A stretch of 64,000 bases of DNA from Variovorax paradoxus (GCF_024734665.1 NZ_CP102931.1:1-64000); one strand, 5' to 3'. Positions 19,101-27,627 are shown, counted from the first letter of the stretch. A program made the numbers and translations. Notes: generated by a model from the sequence alone, not told the origin.

Positions 19101-22100
19101 GGCGATGCCGGCCTGCCAGCCACCGCCGTCGGCAACGGCACCTACGTGGCGGCCGGCTACCTCGGCGTGGCCAATACCTCGATCCGGGAGGCGATGCCGA
19201 ACCGCATCGTCGTCACGCCGGCCAACAAGGTGCGCACCTACGCGAGCTACAACGAGACCGACTACAACAGCTTCGTGCTGGCCGATGCGGCGCGGTACGG
19301 CTTCATGCGCGGCATGCTGACCTCGGACGCGAAGTCGCTCGACATCTTCCTGGACAAGCCGAAGAGCGACGACGCCGTGCGCACGGGGCTCACGTTCAAT
19401 GGCGAGGCCCGGCTCGCGGCCGAGGCCGGTACGCAGGGCTTCGGTGGAACTGTCAGCGTGAGCAACCTCAGCGAGGTGCTGGCCGAGGGCCAGCCCGCAA
19501 CCGCTGACCTGCCAGGAGCTTCCGTGCACGACGCGGAGCTGAACCGTCTCGCCGCGCCGCGGCTGATGCTGAATGGCCGCATCGTGACCACCTACGGGCA
19601 GCGCGGCCGCATCGCCGACATCCAGGGCGAAGGCGCCCTGACAGTGCGCAGCGGTGCCCGACTCTCGGCTTCCGACATCGTCCTCGTGGGCAACTCGCTC
19701 ACGATCGAGGAAGGCGCATCGTTGAGCACCATCGGCCGGGGCCGTGCGAGCTTCGATTCGAGCGACGGATACCTGTTCCAGGGCAGCGGCGTGCTCGCCC
19801 TGTCCAACGGTTGGTTCAACCTGCAGCTTGCGGTGCCGAGCAACGGCGTGGCCGGCAACGGCGCCATCGACATCGGCCGGTGCGTGAGCGCGTCCTGCAG
19901 CGGCACGACCACGCTGCTGTCGGAGGGCACGATCGCCGTCGCCACCGACGGCACGCTGACGCTGGCCGACAACGTCTCGTACGGCACGCGCAATCTCGTG
20001 CTGGCGCTCGCCGCGGTCAATTTCGGCGAGGACGCGAGCATTGCCGCCGCAAGCGCCGCGGGGCACCTGCCGCGTGGCCTGGAGCTCAACCAGGCGCGGC
20101 TCGACCGGCTGCTGGCCGGCAACACCGCCACCGGCGCGCCAGCGCTGGAGACGCTCGTGCTCAACGCGCGCGATGCGGTGAACATCTTCGGCGCAGTGGA
20201 CCTCGACGCCTCACGCCTCGACCGTCTCATGCTCGGCACGCCGGCGATCTATGGCTACGGGGCGGCAGGCGATGTCGCCGCGATCCGCGCCGGCGAATTC
20301 GTCTGGACCGGCACCGAGGCCGTACCCGGCGCGCCGATGGGCGACCTCCTGGGTGCCGGCACGCTCGACATTTCGGCGCGCTCCATCGTGCTGGGCCAAG
20401 GGCCGAATTCGAAGCCGGACAACGCCATTCCCGACGCACGGCTCGCGCTGGGTTTTTCGGATGTGCGGCTCAACGCCAGCGAGAAGGTCACCTCGAATGG
20501 CAAGGGCACGCTGGCCGTGTTCGAACGGCAGGGGGCCTACACCCCCGGCGAGGGCTATGCCCGCGAGGGCGGTAACCTGCACATCGGCACGCCGCTGCTC
20601 ACCGGAGACGCGGCTTCCACGATGCGCATCGAGGCCGGTGGCGCCATCGACATCGCCGCCGCGTCGCAGGGCGCTGCAGCCTCCGGCGACGCGCTGGGCG
20701 CCACGCTGGAACTGAAGGGCCGGCGCATCGACGTCGACGGCAACGTGGTGCTGCCTTCGGGCCGGCTGGTGCTGTCGGCCACGGAGGACATCGTGCTGGG
20801 CGCGGCCTCGCGCATCGATCTCTCCGGCCGCAAGGTCGCGCTGTTCGACGTCGACAAGTACAGCTGGGGCGGCGACCTCGTGTTGTCGAGCGCCGCGGGC
20901 AACATCGTGCAGGCGGCGGGCGGCGTGATCGACGTCTCGGCGGTCAACGAGCGCGCCGGCACGGTGGAGGCGAGCGCGCTTGGCGCCGGCGCCGGCCGTG
21001 TCGATCTCGGCGGCGAACTGCGCGGCAGCAGCAGCGGCCGCTACGACGCCGGCGGCACGCTCGTCCCCTACGGCGCGGGCGAGCTGACCGTGCGGGCGCA
21101 GACCGTGGCCGACTTCGCGGGTCTCAACCAACGCCTCAATGCGGGCAGCGTGTTCGGCGCGCGCCGTTTCCAGATCAAGCAGGGCGACCTGACGGTGGGC
21201 GACGGCGTGAAGGCGCGCGAGGTGACGATCGTGCTCGACGGCGGCAGCCTGCGCGTGGACGGCCGGATCGACGCGAGCGGCGAGCAGGTCGGCACGATCC
21301 GGCTCGCCGCCCGGGGCGACCTGCGCGTGGACGGCACGCTGGACGCGCACGCCACGGGGCTGCGCGTGGACAGCTACGGCAAGATCATCGACAGCCCCAA
21401 CCGTGCCATCGTCGATCTGACCAGCCGCGACGGCATGCTCACGCTAGGCAGCAACGCGCGCATCGACCTGCGTGCCGGCACCGACGTGCCCATGGGTAGC
21501 GGCCCCGGCCTCAACGACGGCCGCGCGCGCGGCACGCTCGACCTCAATGCCCGGCGTACCGGCGGCGGTGGCGCGGGCGGCAGCGGAACCGGCGCGAACG
21601 ATGTCGCGCTCACGGTCGAGGGCCGGCCGCTCATCCAGGGTGCGAAGACCATCGCCGTCAATGCCTTCCGCAGCTACGACGACGCGCCGCTGGCCGGGCT
21701 GCCCGACGTTTCGGGCTATCAGCCGCAGCTCATCACGCAGGCCTATCTCGATGGCATCGACGTCGAAAGCGGCGCGTTCGTCGACGCGGCGCTGGCCAAC
21801 ACCGCACTCACTTCCCGCCTCGCGGGCCTCGATGGCTGGCGCCTGCGCCCGGGCGTCGAGATCGTGAGCAACGCCAGCATCAATCCGAACGGCACCCTCA
21901 CGGTCCTGGGCGACATCGATCTCTCGGGCTACCGCTACGGCCCGGATGCCAACCGTGCCGACCCCGCGCGGCGCGGCTTCGGCGAGCCGGGCGTGCTGTC
22001 GATCCGCGCCGCTGGCGACCTGAACATCCACGGCAGCATCAACGACGGCTTCGCGCCGCCCGCGGCCACGCCCGACGACAAGGGATGGGTGCTCGCCGAG

Positions 22101-25100
22101 ACGACCGACAGCTTCGGCAGGACCGGCCCCACGCCCTTCGGCGCCGATGTGGTCGTGCCAATCGATGGCGTGATGCTCGACACCGGCACGCGTTTCCCCG
22201 CCGGCGCGAAGCTCAACTACGCCATTCCCATCGCCGGGGCGAGGCTGCCGGCAGGCACCGTGCTGCCGGTGGATGCGGTGCTCGCGGGCGCGCTGAACCT
22301 GCCTGCGGGCACGGTGGTGGGCGCCAATGTCTACAACGCCGACGGTTCGATTGCCTACAGCGCAGGCTCCGTGCTGGCGGCGGGTGTATCGCTCCAGGCC
22401 GGCATGCGGCTCGGTGCGGGCACGACGCTGCGCGCCGAGGCGGCGGTGGGTGCGCTGACCTGGCCCAAGGGCGTGGCGCTGCCGGTCGCCATGAGCCTTG
22501 CCAATCCGCTGCAACTGGCGCGCGGGTCGTTGATCCCGTCGATGACGCTGCTCGAACTGCCGGGCGACCAGCCGATCAACCTGCGGCCCGAATCGAATGG
22601 CGTGCAGGGCCGCAACTGGGCGGTCGCGCCGATGCTCGGCGAGGGCGCCACTTCGTGGGACGTGCAGCTGGTGGCCGGGGCCGACATGGGCTCGGCCGAC
22701 CGGCGCGCGGTCAATCCTTTGTCGAAGGCCGCGATCAGGCTGGCCGATTCGCATCAGCTGTCGACGTTCACCACGGGGATCGTCGGCGGAGGAGGCAAGG
22801 TCTGGGCGAAGGACAACTGGTTCGGCTACGACGAAGGCACGCCGGTCGATCCGTCGGAGCTGTTCTGGTGCGACCTCGAGCCCAGCCTGTGCAACGACAG
22901 TGGTGGCCAGCCCGGCATCACCGGCAGCAAGCCCGCTGCCTCCGCGCCCAGCGTGGTGCGCACCGGCACCGGCGACCTGGAGCTGGTGGCCGCGGGCGAT
23001 ATCCGCACCGACTCGCTGTTCGGCATCTACACCGCCGGCACCTCGACCGCGGTCGACGCGGCGTACAACCAGCCGCGCGCAAGGGATGCGGACGGCAGCG
23101 TGCTGGGCGCGTATTCGCCGCTGATCGACTACGGCAGCAGCCTGGCAACCTACCGCGCCTGGTACCCCGACCAGGGCGGCAACGTGCTGATTGCCGCCGG
23201 CGGCAACCTCGTCGGCGACATCGCGGGCTCGCAGGCCTCGAGCGTGCTGCCGGGAAGCTGGCTCTGGCGCCAGGGCTCGGGCACTGCGGCGATCGACACG
23301 CCGATCCCGACGTCGTGGTGGATCAACTTCGGCACCTACACGCGAGCCGCCGACGGCGGCATCGACAGCGCGCCGCCACTGGTCGGCTTCACCGGCATCG
23401 GTGCGCTCGGCGGCGGCGACATCCGGATTCGCGTGGGAGGCGATGCGGGCGCGATCGGCTTGCGCGGCAGCCAGAGTTCCGGAACGAATACCGCGCAGGA
23501 TCGCAGCGAAGGCCTAGTGATCGCGGTCGGCAGCACCGGCCGCGTGGCGGCCGACGGCACGCTTGCATTGACGGGCGGCGGCGACATCGACATGCGCGTG
23601 GCCGGCGCGCTCAACCCGCAGCGCGGCCTCAGCGGCGGGCGCGAGAAGCAGGTGCTGACAGGCGCCATCGCCAATCTGCGGGGCCAGACGCAAGTCGGCG
23701 CCGCATCGATCGGCAGTCTCGGCCTGCAGTCCGACACCATCATGGCCAACGACATCGTCGATCCGCGCGGCAAGGATCCCTTCGCGGCGACCACCGCGGA
23801 CGCACGCGGCGGCATCAATCTCGTGCCCGGCGACACGGCGATGTACCTCGATGCCCGCGGCGACCTGGTGCTCGGCAATGCCGCCGATCCGGGCCGTGGC
23901 GCGATCGCCAACAGCTCGGCCTACGCTGTTGGCGGTGCTTCCTACAACGGAGGTGGCAACGGATGGTTCACGCTCTGGACCGATCGCAGCGCGATCAACC
24001 TGGCGGCCGCTGGCGGCAACCTGACGCCGACTTCGTTGCGCAGCGCCCTGGACGGCCGCGTCCAGACCTCGTCGGAAGACGGGTGGATCGTCTATCCGTC
24101 GATCTTCCGTGCCGCCGCGCTGTCGGGCAGCCTCTACTATGGCTACGCAACGCTGACTTCGGCGACCCGGAACCCCGAGCTCCTGGCCGCCAGCCTCACG
24201 CTCGCGCCTTCACCGACGGGCGACCTGCAGCTGCTCGCGCGGGATTCGATCTACGCGGGGCTCTACGGGATCAGCAGGTCGGGCGCCGACGCCGCTGCCT
24301 TGCCGACGCCGTTCCGTCCTGCGTTCGTGGGGCTGCCCTACGACAGTTCGGGGATCGTGGTCACCAACGCAGCCGCGGACGGCCATGCGCTGGGATTCGG
24401 CACAGCCTTCAACCGGACGATCTTCGCCTTTGGGCCGAACACGGTGTCGTCGTCATTGGCCAATGCGGCAGGCGCGTCGCCGATCCGCTTCTATGCGGCC
24501 GAGGGCGACATCATCGGGTTGAAGACGGGCGAGACCGTCACGCTCTTCAACAGCAGCGGGACCTTGTACAACGCTGCGGCGCCGGTCCGGATCAAGGCGG
24601 GGCGCGACATCGTCAACACCGGCGATGCACCGGGCGTGAGCAACATCGGCGCCATCGAAGGCTCCTCCGTTCGCGGCAACCTGGTCGTGCACGGCAACCC
24701 CGACGACGTATCGATCGTCTCCGCCGGCCGCGACATCCTCTACGCGAACTTCGACGTCGGCGGCCCCGGCACGCTGGAGGTCACGGCCGGGCGCAACCTG
24801 CTGCAGGAAGATCGCGGCGGCATCACCTCGGCGGGCCCCGTCGTGCCGGGCGACACCCGGCCGGGCGCTTCCGTCGCGCTGATGGCGGGCGTCGGCGCTT
24901 CGGCCGCCAATGCCGGGCTGGACATGTCGGCAATCCGCGCGCGCTATCTCGATCCGTCGAGACTCGCCGATGCCGCGACGCCGCTGGCCGGCCAGCCGGG
25001 CAAGGCCGCCAAGACCTACGAAGCGGAACTCGCCGCATGGCTGAAGGCGCGCTACGGCTTTGCAGGCGGCAGCGCCGCCGAGGCCCTGGCGTACTTCGAC

Positions 25101-26156
25101 GCGCTGGCGCCGGAGCAGCAGCGCATCTTCCTGCGCGAGGTCTACTACGCCGAGCTGCGCGAAGGCGGCCGCGAGTACAACAACCCCGCCAGCAGCCGTT
25201 CGGGTTCGTACCTGCGCGGCCGCGAAATGATCGCCACGCTGTTCCCCGACCGTGACGCGGCCGGCAAGGAGATCGCGCGCAGCGGCGACATCACCATGTT
25301 CGGCGGCTCGGGCGTGCGCACCAATTTCGGCGGCGACATCGAGATGCTGGCGCCGGGCGGCAGGATCATCGTGGGCGTGCAGGGCGCCGTGCCGCCGGCC
25401 ACGTCGGGCGTCATGACGCAGGGCCAGGGCGACATCCGCCTCTTCAGCGAAGGCAGCCTGCTGCTGGGCCTGTCGCGCATCATGACGACCTTCGGCGGCG
25501 ACATCTTTGCCTGGTCCGAGAAGGGCGACATCAACGCGGGGCGCGGCTCGAAGACCACGGTGCTGTTCACGCCGCCGAAGCTGGTGTACGACAACCTGGG
25601 CAACGTCGAGATTTCCCCGCAGGCGCCGAGCTCGGGCGCGGGCATTGCCACACTGGCGCCGATCCCCGAGGTGCCGCCGGGCGACGTCGACCTGATCGCG
25701 CCGCTGGGCACCATCGATGCGGGCGAGGCTGGCATCCGGGTGTCAGGCAACGTCAATGTCGCGGCACAGCAGGTGGTGAACGCGGCCAACATCCAGGTCA
25801 AGGGCGAGTCGGCCGGCCTGCCGGTGGTGGCATCGGTGAACGTGGGTGCGCTCACCAACGCCAGTGCCGCGGCCTCGCAGGCAAGCGTGGCGGCGCAGGA
25901 CGCGATGCAGCGCGAGCGCGCGGCGGCGCGGCAGGCCCTGCCGTCGGTGTTCACGGTCCGGGTGCTGGGCTTCGGCAACGAGCCGGCAAGCGGCGGCAGC
26001 AACAACAGCAACAGCGATGTGCCCGACGGCAAGTCGGGCACACCGGTCAGCTACAACCCGCGCAGTGTGATCCGCGTGCTGGGTGGTGGCGGCAATCTGC
26101 CGCCGGCGGCGAGCCGGCAACTGACGGATGAGGAGCGCGCCAATCTGCAACGTTGA
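13143..26156 (+). CDS. Giant filamentous-haemagglutinin-like (TpsA, DUF3739-type) exoprotein
   Basis: The 4337-residue product has a long basic n-region, then a hydrophobic core and AYA-QQ cleavage near residue 63. A TPS secretion domain follows at about residues 155-330 (NVTIQQTGDRAILNWETFNV, ANRNGIVFSGSAQVDTRNLVA). Thousands of residues of beta-helix-like repeats come next, including an unusual PAGTxLP-rich segment at about 3017-3130. The C-terminal part (SGDITMFGGSGVRTNFGGDI, FGGDIFAWSEKGDINAGRGS) matches the DUF3739 type, known as the exoprotein family associated with VreARI. The only mature-region Cys I noticed form two close pairs (CVSASC; CDLEPSLC). No TpsB gene is in the window. No clear ribosome site precedes ATG 13143, so coupling to the overlapping DUF4880 gene is likely. 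Confidence 0.88.
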   Translation: MVLNPHSLRSRSSAAGSRRARRRGPGGTPSAAIALFAPLDPLARAVALLLAACSVAGGNAYAQQRAFSAGWMAQKNMAQSEAMATGRLPNGLPASTLTNPAAQQQQASQQLQRSLGNLNIAAQAIAAQQAAQDAARRAAQSDPSSVPDGLADGGLRVDTNSLTAGWLNANAPQQSQQADGRTNVTIQQTGDRAILNWETFNVGKRTTVDFKQQADWAVLNRVNDPQARPSQIQGQIKADGTVLIANRNGIVFSGSAQVDTRNLVAAAAKIGDDQFKARGIYSAQENGAYVPSFTDAGGAVKVEAGARINTTAPTSVKQGGGYALLLGKEVNNAGTITTPRGQVQMAAGDFFIVRAGQGTASNQASTTRGNEVAPQFNPDSTAGQVINTGVLQAPEGDITLAGRKVVQDGVAVATTTVDARGTIHLLNSAGDTRGSVTTTARAVNAVLIDDQNGRTALNSQRDALIAESARQDLARRIAAADAFDNLARLDDRRDQSRIEIVSGGSVLFEGGSTTLATGGQIAVSAGGTSGSGTGRSTVANGARLDVSGAVGVQVAMASNNVQINIQGNEQRDAPLNRDTTMLNNSNVWIDRRKLLRVAAGVGGYDTERWYTPGGLLEVGGYLGLQGHTAGEWAAQGGSVVFSGAELVTQTGSNINISGGTLDVQTGMIRQSWLKGADGRLYEVSNAPADIVYTGLYKGYEDAHKRWGDKTTGYFYNPLIGPQQRMDNGYTVGRDAGRLVVSTQAAVLEGDVTAVAYQGPGQATKRDEGLDGYAQSHNAAALAGQLVLGSYATAFNNDSKNGPTGVFHNLAPTLDRIVFGTDQPDMSAGLAPGGPLPQASRDALYIDSERLNGWGLGALLAAGRDNVTVDGALSVVPGGSIALHAPQVDVNANLSARGGSIALGNVRTQVDSATGRALEGDMPAFGDKPVRVVIAKDAVLDARGLWTNLQSDPSDIRGLPFLDGGRVDIRTTGDLSLQAGTAIDVSSGAAVLANGKTRGGRGGDVTLLADMQFAAPSTHGLLTIDGDIRGYGVNGGGTLRIASGTAIAVGGQTPGIDGTLGTGVSATTDLILLQDYQVRAGEVLPTDYRYERLRANPGEAIGTMPQFGAGIYALTLAADWTPPYATGSGGYRVSGTLNGVPMFFDVTSQGTRPTLPAGFIITSSFGAEAFPSSYVVPANVFPNGIMILPETVTVAAGNIAPADFTLTSGSRVAAGAVFNQPVTVRAGLSVDPSLLQSGFARYDINGRLGVVVADNAHLDVRMPVYRVADSARTFATGSDPREMLERWTPPLWAEDPRSGVLTQRGGASLVLQSTAGSGTALVAGGPVDVRSGAAIEVDPGQSITLLGRDVTVDGRLSAPSGTIAIDRPRNGTAGTPGLVWIGDSAVLDVAARAATARDTLGRLYGRVADGGTISIGGTLDWEKTGEASAAEAFIVVRPGALLDASGTSAMLDGGGRAASPIAVNSSGGSIILKSDHGLYLDGTLRAASGGEGAAGGTLALALESASYPTATTSGNLLRHRELVLAQTQGESPIAAAQGQSDAKKQLLTGSARIGVDRIEAGGFDNLSMLVHGPLSFDGDVSLHMGESLRLYAGSYAHGENAAAGSTVSLAAPYVRLAGVTRIPSGDGMTLPSAIWGKGPSQQSADGSFSVQADLIDVRDRVGFGVNADINLRSSSYTVGRRGFADIDIASSGDIRLLSGLPSRGLSGSVTTELATPGNLTLTAAQIYPATGASAAITAGYRLPDPVNSVSGYAPGSVLSIRRSGSGDVAMPDSVFGTLTLSAETVEQGGIVRAPLGRLTLGTEGSKPSLKTERVVLLPGSITSVSAAGLQMPYGGTVDGLSYLYAGKQVTPESFDSNLHGIGLSARHVNAQPGAVLDLSGGGTLSGAGFTAGRGGSVDILSTPLANANPANGYSSAGNAVYAIVPGSAARYAPVAPDSGFGAPGIGQQVTIPPGVPGLPAGTYTLMPSNYALMPGAFRVEIGAAGRPGDAGLPATAVGNGTYVAAGYLGVANTSIREAMPNRIVVTPANKVRTYASYNETDYNSFVLADAARYGFMRGMLTSDAKSLDIFLDKPKSDDAVRTGLTFNGEARLAAEAGTQGFGGTVSVSNLSEVLAEGQPATADLPGASVHDAELNRLAAPRLMLNGRIVTTYGQRGRIADIQGEGALTVRSGARLSASDIVLVGNSLTIEEGASLSTIGRGRASFDSSDGYLFQGSGVLALSNGWFNLQLAVPSNGVAGNGAIDIGRCVSASCSGTTTLLSEGTIAVATDGTLTLADNVSYGTRNLVLALAAVNFGEDASIAAASAAGHLPRGLELNQARLDRLLAGNTATGAPALETLVLNARDAVNIFGAVDLDASRLDRLMLGTPAIYGYGAAGDVAAIRAGEFVWTGTEAVPGAPMGDLLGAGTLDISARSIVLGQGPNSKPDNAIPDARLALGFSDVRLNASEKVTSNGKGTLAVFERQGAYTPGEGYAREGGNLHIGTPLLTGDAASTMRIEAGGAIDIAAASQGAAASGDALGATLELKGRRIDVDGNVVLPSGRLVLSATEDIVLGAASRIDLSGRKVALFDVDKYSWGGDLVLSSAAGNIVQAAGGVIDVSAVNERAGTVEASALGAGAGRVDLGGELRGSSSGRYDAGGTLVPYGAGELTVRAQTVADFAGLNQRLNAGSVFGARRFQIKQGDLTVGDGVKAREVTIVLDGGSLRVDGRIDASGEQVGTIRLAARGDLRVDGTLDAHATGLRVDSYGKIIDSPNRAIVDLTSRDGMLTLGSNARIDLRAGTDVPMGSGPGLNDGRARGTLDLNARRTGGGGAGGSGTGANDVALTVEGRPLIQGAKTIAVNAFRSYDDAPLAGLPDVSGYQPQLITQAYLDGIDVESGAFVDAALANTALTSRLAGLDGWRLRPGVEIVSNASINPNGTLTVLGDIDLSGYRYGPDANRADPARRGFGEPGVLSIRAAGDLNIHGSINDGFAPPAATPDDKGWVLAETTDSFGRTGPTPFGADVVVPIDGVMLDTGTRFPAGAKLNYAIPIAGARLPAGTVLPVDAVLAGALNLPAGTVVGANVYNADGSIAYSAGSVLAAGVSLQAGMRLGAGTTLRAEAAVGALTWPKGVALPVAMSLANPLQLARGSLIPSMTLLELPGDQPINLRPESNGVQGRNWAVAPMLGEGATSWDVQLVAGADMGSADRRAVNPLSKAAIRLADSHQLSTFTTGIVGGGGKVWAKDNWFGYDEGTPVDPSELFWCDLEPSLCNDSGGQPGITGSKPAASAPSVVRTGTGDLELVAAGDIRTDSLFGIYTAGTSTAVDAAYNQPRARDADGSVLGAYSPLIDYGSSLATYRAWYPDQGGNVLIAAGGNLVGDIAGSQASSVLPGSWLWRQGSGTAAIDTPIPTSWWINFGTYTRAADGGIDSAPPLVGFTGIGALGGGDIRIRVGGDAGAIGLRGSQSSGTNTAQDRSEGLVIAVGSTGRVAADGTLALTGGGDIDMRVAGALNPQRGLSGGREKQVLTGAIANLRGQTQVGAASIGSLGLQSDTIMANDIVDPRGKDPFAATTADARGGINLVPGDTAMYLDARGDLVLGNAADPGRGAIANSSAYAVGGASYNGGGNGWFTLWTDRSAINLAAAGGNLTPTSLRSALDGRVQTSSEDGWIVYPSIFRAAALSGSLYYGYATLTSATRNPELLAASLTLAPSPTGDLQLLARDSIYAGLYGISRSGADAAALPTPFRPAFVGLPYDSSGIVVTNAAADGHALGFGTAFNRTIFAFGPNTVSSSLANAAGASPIRFYAAEGDIIGLKTGETVTLFNSSGTLYNAAAPVRIKAGRDIVNTGDAPGVSNIGAIEGSSVRGNLVVHGNPDDVSIVSAGRDILYANFDVGGPGTLEVTAGRNLLQEDRGGITSAGPVVPGDTRPGASVALMAGVGASAANAGLDMSAIRARYLDPSRLADAATPLAGQPGKAAKTYEAELAAWLKARYGFAGGSAAEALAYFDALAPEQQRIFLREVYYAELREGGREYNNPASSRSGSYLRGREMIATLFPDRDAAGKEIARSGDITMFGGSGVRTNFGGDIEMLAPGGRIIVGVQGAVPPATSGVMTQGQGDIRLFSEGSLLLGLSRIMTTFGGDIFAWSEKGDINAGRGSKTTVLFTPPKLVYDNLGNVEISPQAPSSGAGIATLAPIPEVPPGDVDLIAPLGTIDAGEAGIRVSGNVNVAAQQVVNAANIQVKGESAGLPVVASVNVGALTNASAAASQASVAAQDAMQRERAAARQALPSVFTVRVLGFGNEPASGGSNNSNSDVPDGKSGTPVSYNPRSVIRVLGGGGNLPPAASRQLTDEERANLQR

Positions 26157-26166
26157 CCTGCGCTCC

Positions 26167-26196
26167 GCGCCCGCGGCGGGCGCACCTGGTTTTTCT
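26167..26196 (+). terminator. Possible terminator after the giant exoprotein gene
   Basis: GCGCCCG (26167-26173) pairs with CGGGCGC (26177-26183) around a 3-base loop, followed after ACCTGG by TTTTTC. The gap between stem and T run makes it weak. Confidence 0.4.
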
Positions 26197-26276
26197 TACC
26201 TTGATTCAAGGCTCGACCATTCCCGCGGCCGGAGATCCCGGCCGGTGGACTGGGCGGGCGTTCAGCGAAGCCCATC

Positions 26277-26891
26277 ATGACTCCAGACTCCCAGGCCATA
26301 GGCCGTGCGCCGGACCGGTTCTCCATGCTGTTCCAACCCGGCTGGCAACTGCGCGACGAATGCATTGTCATGCCGGTGCCGGAAGTGCGCGCGCCGAAGC
26401 CGGCCGAGCCCGCCGTCGACCTGCAGGCACACCTGGCGACGCACTACGCGCAGTTGCACCGGCGCCTCGAGCGGCATCTCGGATGCGCGGACTTCGCCCG
26501 CGAGTGCCTGCACGATGCCTGGCTGCGCCTGGGCGAACGGCAGCCGCAGGAAGCGCCGGCGAACCCCGACGCTTATGTCTACCGCGTGGCCTGCAATCTC
26601 GCGATGGACAGCCTGCGTTCGCTCAAGCGCTGGCCGGGATCGAACAGCGACGAGGGCGCCGATCCGGACGTCATCGCCGACCTGCAGCCCGGCCCCGAGC
26701 TGATCGCCGAGGCGCGCTCCGAGGTGGCTGCCGTGGACCGCGCCATGCAGAGCCTGCCGCGCGGCCATCGCTCGGTGCTGCTGGCGCTGCGCTGGCACGA
26801 AATGTCGCGCCAGGAAGTGGCCAGGCGCCACGGTGTTTCGGTGCGCAGGGTGGACACCACGCTCAGGCAGGCCCTTGGCGTATTGCGTTGA
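26277..26891 (+). CDS. Second (orphan) ECF sigma factor
   Basis: The 204-residue product carries sigma region 2 (YAQLHRRLERHLGCADFAREC, AYVYRVACNLAMDSLRSLKR) and a region 4 helix-turn-helix (SRQEVARRHGVSVRRVDTTL). It has about 40 extra N-terminal residues; ATG 26370 is a possible later start giving a more usual length. No FecR-like regulator or receptor gene adjoins it. It may be controlled by the stand-alone DUF4880 protein upstream of the exoprotein. Its position just after the exoprotein suggests it acts in the same regulon. Confidence 0.8.
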   Translation: MTPDSQAIGRAPDRFSMLFQPGWQLRDECIVMPVPEVRAPKPAEPAVDLQAHLATHYAQLHRRLERHLGCADFARECLHDAWLRLGERQPQEAPANPDAYVYRVACNLAMDSLRSLKRWPGSNSDEGADPDVIADLQPGPELIAEARSEVAAVDRAMQSLPRGHRSVLLALRWHEMSRQEVARRHGVSVRRVDTTLRQALGVLR

Positions 26892-26990
26892 ACTTTTGGC
26901 GGGTGCGTTGCCTGCCCCTGCGGAACCTCCGCTCGCGCAGCTGTCACGCATCCTGTTGCATAGTCATCCGGGAAGTGGAGGAAACAGACG

Positions 26991-27617
26991 ATGAAGTGGA
27001 CGACACCCATGCGGGTCACCATGCAGGAGTTGGATGCCAGGCTCTCGAAAATCGTCGAACGGGCACGCGAAGGGCCGGTGGCGGTCAACCGCTACGGCTC
27101 ACCCTGGGTCTGGATCGTGAGCCACCACGCGTGGGTGCAGGCCGACAACCTGCGCGCCCTCGTGCCCGAGGGCCATCCCCTGGTGGCGCTGCATGACCTG
27201 GTGGAAGACGCGCTGCGCTACGAGCGAGCGCTGCTGGCAGACCTGGAGCTGCAGCACGGCGGCAGGATCGGCGCCTCGACATTGGTGCGCAGCCTGATCC
27301 TGCAGATCATCTATTCGCTGGAGGACGGCGAGAAGGTGCACGAGAGCCTCACCTACAACATGCTGTTCCGGTGGTTCGTGGGGTTCGAGAAGTTCGCCGA
27401 CGAGCTGCCCGGCCGCGTCGAGTTCACGCGCGACCTGAACGTGGTGGGGGCCGACCCGCGCGTGGCGCGCGTGATCACGCGCTGTCTTTCGAACACCTTC
27501 CTGCCGGAATCGGGCGACGGCGACTTCAGAGTCAATCGCGGTCTGTTGCATGCGCTGTCGACCTGGGCCTGCGCCGCCTCCGTGCCGGATGCGCGGCCGC
27601 ACCAGACGATGCGCTAG
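26991..27617 (+). CDS. Fusion of Phd/YefM antitoxin-like domain and IS5-type transposase N-terminal domain
   Basis: The 208-residue product starts with a Phd/YefM-like fold at residues 7-50 (MRVTMQELDARLSKIVERAR, PVAVNRYGSPWVWIVS). Residues about 58-135 resemble the N-terminal DUF772 domain of IS5-group transposases (VPEGHPLVALHDLVEDAL; LVRSLILQIIYSL; YNMLFRWFVGF). No DDE catalytic core follows and no inverted repeats flank it, so this is not a mobile element. A clear GGAGG lies 9 bases before ATG 26991. No toxin gene adjoins. Both halves are DNA-binding types, so a transcriptional regulator of the island is plausible but inferred. Confidence 0.68.
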   Translation: MKWTTPMRVTMQELDARLSKIVERAREGPVAVNRYGSPWVWIVSHHAWVQADNLRALVPEGHPLVALHDLVEDALRYERALLADLELQHGGRIGASTLVRSLILQIIYSLEDGEKVHESLTYNMLFRWFVGFEKFADELPGRVEFTRDLNVVGADPRVARVITRCLSNTFLPESGDGDFRVNRGLLHALSTWACAASVPDARPHQTMR

Positions 27618-27627
27618 CCCGTTGGGG

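Noticed and set aside
26991..27617. Classical toxin-antitoxin module or intact insertion sequence
   Set aside because: No toxin gene adjoins the Phd-like part, and there is no DDE core or terminal inverted repeat for a transposase.
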